Of a stretch of 5,315 bases of DNA, positions 1 to 4,810 are shown piece by piece. How positions within the stretch are numbered: the first letter of the stretch is position 1; each line of letters opens with the position of its first letter. Position numbers and translations under genes: made by a program. Source of the DNA: Candidatus Bathyarchaeota archaeon (lineage in GTDB: Archaea; Thermoproteota; Bathyarchaeia; TCS64); the NCBI GenBank assembly GCA_026014515.1, contig JAOZIG010000545.1, forward strand, positions 1-5,315, given 5' to 3'. The notes below the pieces were generated by a model. That model was not told the DNA's origin. It was given only the letters and a program-made list of their open reading frames with translations, and did no database searches.

Positions 1-2229
1 CTCTACCGCTGCCTCCATGATGGCTTGGACCTGCATCTCGGTTAACCCGGGATACATCAAGCCTGCGCGGCATCCACGTAGACCTAGCATTGGGTTTGTC
101 TCCCATAGGCTCTCGACTACGCTTAGTAGGTACTCTTTCTCTTCTAGCTCCTTGGGGTTGTCGCCCTTGCAGCGTAGGATTGTTACCTCTTCCAGTAGTT
201 CTTCCCTTGGGGGTAGGAACTCGTGCATTGGTGGGTCGATTAGCCTGACGATTACTGGGTATCCGTCCATTGCCTCGAAGATTCCAACGAAGTCGCTTCT
301 CTGGAATGGTAGGATGTTGTCCAGTGCCTGTTGGTATTTCTTGATGTCCTCGTTGGCGTCTGCCTTGGCTTTCAACGCATCGTATTCAGCCTTCTTCTCT
401 GGGTCATCAAGTGAGCCTTCCAGTGCCTCTAGCTGTCTGAGTAGGGGTGCGGCTACCTCGGATTTGAGGATCATCTCAACGACGTTCTCACGTCTGCTGA
501 TCTCTTCACCCTCTTGGTCAAAGAACATGTGCTCTGTACGGCAGAGACCGATGCCTGTGGCTCCGAACTGACGTGCCTTGGCTGAGTCCTCTGGGTTATC
601 CGCGTTGGTCAAGACGCCGATGGCTTTGATCTCGTCAGCCCAGTTTAGCGCCTTGATTAGCTCTGTCTCCTTCTCGAAGGCTGTCTCGATCTTGGCTACC
701 TGTCCGAGGAATACCTCACCGGTTGCGCCATCGATGCTGAGCCAGTCACCTTCCTTGATGGTGTGATCGCCTAAAGTGAATAGGTTCCTGTTGTTCTCGA
801 TCCTGATATCCTCACAGCCTGCAACACATGGTTTACCCCATCCACGGGCGACTACCGCTGCGTGGCTTGTGCCGCCGCCGTGCTGTGTTAGGAAGCCTTG
901 TGAGACTATCATGCCGTTTACGTCGTCTGGTGTGGTCTCTGGACGGACCAGTATGACCTGTTCACCGGTCTTTCCCTGTTCTTCTGCCCGGTCTGCGTTG
1001 AAGATTGCTTTTCCTACGGCTGCGCCGGGGCTCGCGTTGAGTCCCTTTGCTAGCATGACTGCTTCTTTCTTGGCTTCTGGGTCGAATTGTGGGTGAAGTA
1101 GCTGGTCAACGTTGTTTGGGGTGATGCGTTTGACGGCTGTCTCCTTTGTTATCAAGCCTTCTTCTGCCATGTCTACTGCTACTTTGATTGCTGAACGTGC
1201 AGTACGCTTGCCTGTTCTGGTCTGGAGTATCCAGAGCTTACCTTGCTCGATGGTGAACTCCATGTCCTGCATGTCCTTGTAGTGCTCTTCGACAGCATCA
1301 GCAATATTCTCCAGCTCCTTGTAAAGCTCTGGCTGCTGCTCATCAAGTTCTGATAGGTGAATGGGGGTCCTGATTCCAGCGACTACGTCTTCGCCCTGAG
1401 CGTTGAACAATAGCTCTCCGAAGAGTCCCTTTGTTCCGTCGCTTGGGCTTCTTGTGAACATGACGCCGCTGCCGCTGTCCCAGCCCATGTTTCCGAATAC
1501 CATGGTCTGTACGTTACATGCGGTACCCATACTGTCTGGGATTCCCTCGAATTTCCTGTAGGTTCGTGCCCTTGGGATGTCCCAGCTATTGAATACCGCA
1601 GCGATGGCTGCTCTGAGCTGGTCCATTGGGTCCTGTGGGAAGTCTACCTTCATTAGCTCCTTGTAGAGGTACTTCATGCCCGCGACGGTCTCTTTCAAGC
1701 CGTTGACGCTGACATCAGTGTCTCCAGTGACGCCCTCGCCTTCCTTGACCTTGTCAAAGACGCCTTCAAAGTCGTGGCGTTCCAAGCCCATGACTACGTC
1801 GCTGAACATGGTGATGAAACGTCTGTATGCATCCCATACGAATCGTTCATCGCCTGTGAGCTTGATCATTGCTTCTGCGACCTTGTCGTTGATGCCTAGG
1901 TTGAGGACTGTGTCCATCATTCCGGGCATGCTGATGGGGGCGCCGCTACGTACTGATACCAGTAGTGGTGCCTCTGGGTCATTGAATTTCTTACCAGTGG
2001 TTTTCTCTAGGGTCTCGACGTGTTCGAGAACCTCTTCCCAGAGTCCTTCTGGGAACTTGCCGCCTGCCGCCATGAAGTCGTTGCAGGTCTTTGTGGTTAG
2101 TGTGAAGCCCGGGGGTATGCTTATTCCGAGGCTTGTCATTTCGGCTAGGTTTGCGCCCTTTCCTCCGAGAAGGGCTTTCATGTCCTTATTGCCTTCTGTG
2201 AAGTCGTATACACGCTTCTCCAATATCAT
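1..2229 (-). CDS. ppdK: Pyruvate, phosphate dikinase, N-terminal 743 residues (runs off left edge)
   Basis: PPDK interconverts pyruvate + ATP + Pi and PEP + AMP + PPi in the cytosol, through a phosphohistidine on a swivelling domain. The frame is open from ATG at 2229 to the window edge. The N-terminus carries the family signature VYDFTEGNKDMK followed by LLGGKGANLAEM (about residues 7-31). The ATP-grasp part shows DSGSGVMFTR (251-260), and E324 and Q336 in the DMEFTIE...LQTR segment, which match known nucleotide ligands. The swivelling domain has GGTSHAAVVARG with catalytic His456. The PEP/pyruvate barrel shows GLCRTEHMFF (R564) and RLIDPPMHEFLP (R662), then TEMQVQAIMEAA at the edge. About 150 residues, including the catalytic Cys, should lie outside. 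Relative to the Clostridium symbiosum enzyme, as I remember it, there are about 40 extra charged residues near 592-632. An AGGAG lies only 3 nt before the ATG. The gene is divergent from the acetyltransferase. The TSH and GGKGANLAEM context fits PPDK better than PEP synthase. Confidence 0.97.
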   Translation of the reverse strand, partial: MILEKRVYDFTEGNKDMKALLGGKGANLAEMTSLGISIPPGFTLTTKTCNDFMAAGGKFPEGLWEEVLEHVETLEKTTGKKFNDPEAPLLVSVRSGAPISMPGMMDTVLNLGINDKVAEAMIKLTGDERFVWDAYRRFITMFSDVVMGLERHDFEGVFDKVKEGEGVTGDTDVSVNGLKETVAGMKYLYKELMKVDFPQDPMDQLRAAIAAVFNSWDIPRARTYRKFEGIPDSMGTACNVQTMVFGNMGWDSGSGVMFTRSPSDGTKGLFGELLFNAQGEDVVAGIRTPIHLSELDEQQPELYKELENIADAVEEHYKDMQDMEFTIEQGKLWILQTRTGKRTARSAIKVAVDMAEEGLITKETAVKRITPNNVDQLLHPQFDPEAKKEAVMLAKGLNASPGAAVGKAIFNADRAEEQGKTGEQVILVRPETTPDDVNGMIVSQGFLTQHGGGTSHAAVVARGWGKPCVAGCEDIRIENNRNLFTLGDHTIKEGDWLSIDGATGEVFLGQVAKIETAFEKETELIKALNWADEIKAIGVLTNADNPEDSAKARQFGATGIGLCRTEHMFFDQEGEEISRRENVVEMILKSEVAAPLLRQLEALEGSLDDPEKKAEYDALKAKADANEDIKKYQQALDNILPFQRSDFVGIFEAMDGYPVIVRLIDPPMHEFLPPREELLEEVTILRCKGDNPKELEEKEYLLSVVESLWETNPMLGLRGCRAGLMYPGLTEMQVQAIMEAAVE

Positions 2230-2276
2230 TATCTCCTGATAGATGTCAAGACTGCGAACCTCCTTTTACCTTTAAC
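2230..2276 (-). promoter_or_regulatory. ppdK leader: TATA-like element, two Shine-Dalgarno sites, possible six-codon ORF
   Basis: Read on the minus strand, a weak TATA-like GTTAAA (2276-2271) would place transcription start near 2247 or slightly upstream. A full-consensus AGGAGGT lies at 2264-2258, too far from the ppdK ATG (28 nt) to serve it directly, but 8 nt before a TTG at 2249. That TTG opens six codons (M-T-S-I-R-R) ending in TAA at 2231-2229, which overlaps the ppdK ATG as TAATG. A second AGGAG (2237-2233) sits 3 nt from the ATG, an unusually short spacing. The motifs are seen; promoter and coupling are inferred. If transcription really began at 2247, the first site and the TTG would be outside the message, so the TATA assignment and the mini-ORF conflict. 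Confidence 0.35.
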
Positions 2277-2383
2277 GCTTTCTCTTCGGACAACTGGGGA
2301 AAATATGGGTGACGTGTTGTTGGGGTATGCTGATATATGGTGTGTCATGGAATATTTTTCGGAAACCCAGCCAATAGTCAAGG

Positions 2384-2391
2384 ATAAAAAA
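2384..2391 (+). promoter_or_regulatory. TATA-like box for the GNAT gene (leaderless transcript likely)
   Basis: ATAAAAAA is centred about 25 nt upstream of the ATG at 2412. This is the archaeal TATA-to-start distance if the transcript begins at the start codon. No Shine-Dalgarno sequence precedes the ATG, which supports a leaderless message. An A/G-rich CAAGG just upstream could act as a BRE. The site is inferred from spacing only. Confidence 0.45.
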
Positions 2392-2411
2392 CAGTACCCA
2401 TCATCTTCTGT

Positions 2412-2948
2412 ATGGTAACCCTCACCAGTGAACACCTAGTTTTACGAGAGTTTGTGCGAGAGGACTTTGATGGCGTTCACAAGTATGCAAGCGACCCGGA
2501 GGTTGTCAAGTTTATGCCATGGGGTCCAAACACGCGAGCCGAGACAAGACGCTTCATACAGCGAAATATTCAGGCGCAGGTTGTCAAACCACGAACCAGC
2601 TACGAATTAGCCATCACGATTGATGGTGAGTTGATTGGTGGCTGTGGATTAACGATTCATAGTTTATCCGATAAACGAGCTGAGATCGGTTACTGTCTGC
2701 GACAGGATATGTGGGGTAAGGGAATAGCTACTGAGGTTGCTGGTTCATTGATTCGTTTTGGCTTCAGTGAGTTGGGACTACATAGAATCAGGGCGCTCTG
2801 TGATACAGGGAATCATGGGAGTTACAGGGTGATGGAGAAGAACGGCATGAAGCGTGAAGGGGTTCTACGTGATGAGAAAAATATCCGCGGTGAATGGCGG
2901 GACAGCTACATCTATAGTATCTTGGAACATGAATGGGTTAGCGGTTAA
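2412..2948 (+). CDS. GNAT-family N-acetyltransferase, RimJ/RimL-like
   Basis: This 178-residue protein has the usual size and fold signature of the RimJ/RimL branch (Acetyltransf_3) of GNAT acetyltransferases, which move acetyl from acetyl-CoA to an amine or a protein N-terminus. The N-terminal strand and helix (SEHLVLREFVREDFDGV, 6-22) are typical. Motif A reads EIGYCLRQDMWGKGIATE (91-108); WGKGIA forms the pyrophosphate-binding loop. The following HRIRALCDTGNHGSYRVMEK (124-143) matches the conserved segment with Asn134 and Ser137 that shapes the acetyl-CoA site, and NGMKREGVLRD ends the domain. The acceptor cannot be predicted: ribosomal protein, small amine and antibiotic acetyltransferases all share this pattern. 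The gene is divergent from ppdK, appears leaderless, and its TAA directly abuts the stop of the opposing zinc-ribbon gene. Its G/T-rich codon use matches the other plus-strand gene at 4811. Confidence 0.92.
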   Translation: MVTLTSEHLVLREFVREDFDGVHKYASDPEVVKFMPWGPNTRAETRRFIQRNIQAQVVKPRTSYELAITIDGELIGGCGLTIHSLSDKRAEIGYCLRQDMWGKGIATEVAGSLIRFGFSELGLHRIRALCDTGNHGSYRVMEKNGMKREGVLRDEKNIRGEWRDSYIYSILEHEWVSG

Positions 2949-3074
2949 TTACTTGGCTTTTCCCAGTCTGCGAATGTTCGCATCTAGAATCTGTCCACAG
3001 TTCCAGCATGCTACTAGGTGTTCAGGTACCTGTGTTCCGCATTCAAAACATGTGTGAACATTGTTTTGGGTCAT
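2949..3074 (-). CDS. Zinc-ribbon microprotein, 41 residues
   Basis: A short frame starts at ATG 3074 and ends at TAA 2951-2949. It encodes 41 residues with two CxxC knuckles: CFEC at 9-12 and CWNC at 23-26, spaced by ten residues. Each is followed by Gly (CG), the pattern of a treble-clef or zinc-ribbon 'double-zinc' domain (C-x2-C-G-x9-C-x2-C-G). A basic tail (RRLGKAK) follows. This strongly suggests one structural Zn. Archaea carry many such stand-alone zinc ribbons, some linked to transcription, translation or protein contacts, but I cannot assign a partner. Its codon use (AAC, CAC, CTA, GCA) resembles that of the minus-strand genes ppdK and rps12, which supports real coding. There is no clear Shine-Dalgarno. 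A TATA-like element and a perfect inverted repeat lie upstream. It is tail-to-tail with the GNAT gene with zero gap. The length is below common gene-caller cut-offs. Confidence 0.8.
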   Translation of the reverse strand: MTQNNVHTCFECGTQVPEHLVACWNCGQILDANIRRLGKAK

Positions 3075-3115
3075 TGGTTCTTCAATAAAACTGTCTAAGA
3101 CCACTGTCGTCAATG

Positions 3116-3142
3116 TATATCGCGAGGAAATACCGCGATATA
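3116..3142. repeat. Perfect 9-bp inverted repeat, operator-like
   Basis: The arms TATATCGCG (3116-3124) and CGCGATATA (3134-3142) are exact reverse complements separated by 9 nt (AGGAAATAC). Their centres are 18 bp apart, about two helical turns, which would suit a dimeric regulator. The element lies 42-68 bp upstream of the zinc-ribbon ATG and just downstream of a minus-strand TATA-like run, where an archaeal repressor could block initiation. It could also fold as an RNA hairpin in the 5' leader. The repeat is seen; its role is inferred. Confidence 0.6.
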
Positions 3143-3151
3143 ATATATATG
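3142..3151 (-). promoter_or_regulatory. TATA-like box for the zinc-ribbon gene
   Basis: On the minus strand CATATATATT occupies 3151-3142. With the usual 25-27 nt to the start site, transcription would begin near 3121, inside the inverted repeat, giving a leader of roughly 45 nt before the ATG at 3074. The 3143-3331 part of this spacer otherwise holds only short AT-rich sequence, a weak TGTCC-N10-GGACA dyad (3197-3216) and the promoter of the next gene. Confidence 0.4.
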
Positions 3152-3290
3152 TTTTAGGTAAAAAATGTAAAAACGAGTAAAAAACACATTCATTATTGTC
3201 CTAGATATGTGGGACATTACAGGGAATAACGCAAATAATACCTTTTTTCAATAGAAAAAACATGGAGTAAATCACTGGAAAACATTATCA

Positions 3291-3331
3291 TTATAATCAA
3301 GGAAACCAAACAATACACTAGGAGACAAAAG
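3291..3331 (+). promoter_or_regulatory. TATA box and Shine-Dalgarno of the GIY-YIG-like gene
   Basis: TTATAAT (3291-3297) has suitable spacing for transcription to begin about 3318-3320. A clear AGGAG at 3320-3324 lies 7 nt before the ATG at 3332, which decides the start codon. If the TATA box is used, the leader is only about a dozen nucleotides and the AGGAG would sit at its very 5' end, so the true start site may be slightly further upstream. Confidence 0.5.
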
Positions 3332-3661
3332 ATGTCACAGCTACGGCTACACCAAGACATCGCAGGATACCAGTTTGAAGGACCATACCTCAGCCTCCGC
3401 CGAATACCCAAAAACCCTGGACTCTACGCGATAATCAGCTACGACGGCAAACAATACTATCTGCTTGATGTAGGCTACGCGAAAAACATCAGACGCGCAT
3501 GTCAGGTAAACCCACGGAAAGAATGCTGGGAGGAGCATAAGCAGGGGAGTATTCATTATGCGTTTCTTGAAAACGATGATTTGGATGAGGATGCCTATCG
3601 TTTGATTGCCTCTGCGATAAGAAAAAGGTTCAAGAAAATACCATGCGGAGCTACCGCATAG
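3332..3661 (+). CDS. Small GIY-YIG-like domain protein, probably catalytically degenerate
   Basis: The protein has 109 residues. The core reads NPGLYAI (29-35), where GLY takes the place of GIY, then a strand ending in LLDVG (44-48) in the place of YIG. After that come basic residues R54/R55, PRKECW (61-66), a strand GSIHYAFLE (72-80), and a C-terminal helix ending RKRFKKIPCG. I recall this layout (GVYAI...DVG...HDRK-CW...IEKEIR...PPCG) from a group of small uncharacterised GIY-YIG-like proteins. In nucleases of the superfamily a Glu in the last helix binds the catalytic metal; here the aligned position appears to be Ala93 (IASAIR), so cleavage activity is doubtful. A nucleic-acid-binding role is possible but unproven. 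The Shine-Dalgarno supports the start. The last 11 bp overlap the 3' end of rps12. Codon use changes inside the gene near codon 67, from TAC/GAC/ATC to TAT/GAT/ATT. Confidence 0.78.
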   Translation: MSQLRLHQDIAGYQFEGPYLSLRRIPKNPGLYAIISYDGKQYYLLDVGYAKNIRRACQVNPRKECWEEHKQGSIHYAFLENDDLDEDAYRLIASAIRKRFKKIPCGATA

Positions 3662-4079
3662 CCTTCTGAGCCTTACCGAGCACAAGTAGCTTTAATGGTA
3701 CACCGTTTACCTTGCTTACCTTGTACCTGACCCCGGGGATATCACCCATTGATCTGCTGCGTGGTCCGTGGATGCCCTCGATCATAACCTCGTCATGCTC
3801 ATCGATATAGTTGAGAGCCCCGTCACCGGGGAGGAAAGCTGTTGCTAGTTTACCGTTTTTGATGAGCTGCACTCTTACACATTTTCTGATGGCGCTGTTG
3901 GGTTGTTTGCTCTCAATGCCTACTTTCTGAAGTACTATTCCGCGTCCCATGGGGGCACCCTCAAGAAGATCCTTCTTCTCTGTTCGGCGTTTCAGTCGTA
4001 GAACAAAGTCTTTGCTCTGGTAGCGTGCTTTCTTGCGTTTCTTTCGCATGGTTCTTGAACAGAACAAGCCGTTTGGCAT
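3651..4079 (-). CDS. rps12: Small-subunit ribosomal protein uS12 (archaeal S12)
   Basis: uS12 sits at the decoding centre of the 30S subunit, contacts the tRNA-mRNA duplex and links decoding to EF-Tu/aEF1A release. The 142-residue length fits archaeal S12. Visible landmarks are a very basic N-terminal tail (RKKRKK, 12-17), LEGAPMGRGIVLQKVG (39-54), the invariant decoding loop KQPNSAIRKCVRVQLIKNGK (58-77), PGDG (84-87), IDEHDEVMIEGI (92-103) and MGDIPGVRYKV (111-121), the last being archaeal in type. The ATG at 4079 overlaps the uL16 stop as TAATG. GGTGGAG a few bases upstream, inside the uL16 gene, serves as Shine-Dalgarno, so translation is probably coupled. Normally archaeal rps12 is followed by rps7 and the EF1A gene; here it ends head-on against the GIY-YIG-like gene with an 11-bp overlap. 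IHGPRSRS replaces the more usual GGP-type loop (103-110). Confidence 0.98.
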   Translation of the reverse strand: MPNGLFCSRTMRKKRKKARYQSKDFVLRLKRRTEKKDLLEGAPMGRGIVLQKVGIESKQPNSAIRKCVRVQLIKNGKLATAFLPGDGALNYIDEHDEVMIEGIHGPRSRSMGDIPGVRYKVSKVNGVPLKLLVLGKAQKAMR

Positions 4080-4579
4080 TACTGCTCCACCTTTTCCACT
4101 ATGATCTTCATGGGCATGGGGAGCTTGTGGCTGGCTTTTGTCAAGGCTTTCTTGGCCTCTTCTACGTTTTGTTTGGATACCTCTGCGATGAATATATCTT
4201 GGCGGCGATTTACTCTGGCTGCGACTGCGGCTGGTTTACCGTAGGCTTTCTTCATTCCTTCTTGGAATCGGTCTGCTTGAGCTACGTTTACCCTTTTGTG
4301 TTCCCTGATTACCTGATGGGGGTAGGGAACTATCTTGAGCATGAAGTTTTTCCGCTCTAGTTTCCGCTCTAGGTGCCTCATGGCGGCTATCCTTCCAGAT
4401 TCTAGTGCGTTATGGAGGATTTGTCCGCTTTTTCTTGTGATCAATTTTACACGGTATGGGAACTGTTCTTTTGTGTTGCCCATGGTGAATCTTACGATCT
4501 TTGATCCGGGGATTCCGCCCATGTACTCTTTTCTGGTGAATGACATTTGGTTTTTGTTTGTTACTGTGCTTGTCTTCAT
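4079..4579 (-). CDS. rpl10e: Large-subunit ribosomal protein uL16 (archaeal L10e)
   Basis: uL16 lies near the P/A-site tRNA elbow and 5S rRNA region of the large subunit and is a late assembly protein. The 166 residues from ATG 4579 show the family core: TRKEYMGGIPGSKIVRF, then the ALESGRIAAMRHLE helix, KIVPYPHQVIREHK, QADRFQEGMKKAYGKPAAVA with AARV, and the C-terminal KLPMPMKIIVEK. The usual Arg-rich start (MxRPARxYR-like) is replaced by a short Thr/Lys/Asn-rich stretch, so the N-terminus is diverged and the protein is slightly short. A GTG at 4588 would add three residues (M-K-K); neither start has a Shine-Dalgarno, and I prefer the ATG. The alternative internal ATG at 4546 would begin just before SFTRKEYMGG. 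It is the first gene of a pair with rps12, joined by TAATG. Identity is secure; the start is not. Confidence 0.96.
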   Translation of the reverse strand: MKTSTVTNKNQMSFTRKEYMGGIPGSKIVRFTMGNTKEQFPYRVKLITRKSGQILHNALESGRIAAMRHLERKLERKNFMLKIVPYPHQVIREHKRVNVAQADRFQEGMKKAYGKPAAVAARVNRRQDIFIAEVSKQNVEEAKKALTKASHKLPMPMKIIVEKVEQ

Positions 4580-4616
4580 TTTTTTCACATACAGATTTTT
4601 AGATTAATAAGGCGTG

Positions 4617-4647
4617 TTTATAATGCCGAATATCAATCAGAATATCA
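4617..4647 (-). promoter_or_regulatory. Promoter of the uL16-uS12 pair with upstream direct repeats
   Basis: On the minus strand ATTATAAA (4624-4617) is a good archaeal TATA box. Transcription should begin near 4595, leaving a leader of only about 7-16 nt, which agrees with the lack of a Shine-Dalgarno. Directly upstream lie two exact copies of TGATATTC (4647-4640 and 4635-4628), 12 bp apart from start to start. They sit where an activator or BRE-binding factor could act. The sequence is seen; the role is inferred. Confidence 0.5.
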
Positions 4648-4781
4648 TATAATATGGGTTTATTTGTTAAAAAGGTTCTGAAATATCTTGTTTATTTAAA
4701 AAATAGGCGCATTTGGTTTTATGAATACGTTGTTTTTTTGAAGAAATATTAGGAAAATAATTGTTTTTTGTTTCAGGATGG

Positions 4782-4810
4782 TATTTAATCTGCGGTTTGG
4801 TGGCTGTTTT
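4782..4810 (+). promoter_or_regulatory. Start signals of the small CxxC gene
   Basis: TATTTAAT (4782-4789) is centred about 26 nt before the ATG at 4811, which would give a leaderless transcript. Alternatively GGTGG (4799-4803) lies 7 nt before the same ATG and could act as a Shine-Dalgarno if transcription begins further upstream, for example from TTTATTTAA near 4691-4699. Both readings favour 4811 over the in-frame ATG at 4778. The rest of the 4589-4810 spacer is AT-rich with T-runs at 4732-4739 and 4763-4768, plus a doubtful 32-codon frame at 4654-4752. Confidence 0.4.

Noticed and set aside
17..1096. Three plus-strand open frames (17-571, 578-766, 776-1096)
   Set aside because: They lie antisense to ppdK, are Ser-rich low-information translations, and the minus-strand frame holds every PPDK motif.
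1676..2239. Plus-strand 187-codon frame
   Set aside because: It is antisense to the N-terminal ATP-grasp part of ppdK; Ser/Pro/Thr-rich without domain pattern.
2229..2435. Minus-strand 68-codon frame from within the GNAT start to the ppdK start
   Set aside because: No family resemblance, overlaps the GNAT start and its leaderless promoter. Only its last six codons are of interest, as a possible coupling ORF.
2854..3057. Plus-strand 67-codon frame
   Set aside because: It overlaps GNAT in another frame and is antisense to the zinc-ribbon gene, whose two CxxCG motifs are convincing.
3197..3216. TGTCC-N10-GGACA dyad
   Set aside because: Arms of only 5 bp in a 257-bp spacer are expected by chance; no link to a promoter position could be shown.
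3217..3685. Minus-strand frames 3217-3411 and 3347-3685
   Set aside because: Antisense shadows of the GIY-YIG-like gene, which has a Shine-Dalgarno and a coherent domain pattern.
4025..4607. Plus-strand frames 4025-4360 and 4335-4607
   Set aside because: Antisense to rps12 and rpl10e; apparent hydrophobicity comes from reversing Lys-rich coding sequence.
4732..4768. T-runs as a plus-strand terminator
   Set aside because: There is no established plus-strand gene just upstream, and the runs sit in generally AT-rich spacer; they could only terminate the doubtful 4654-4752 frame.
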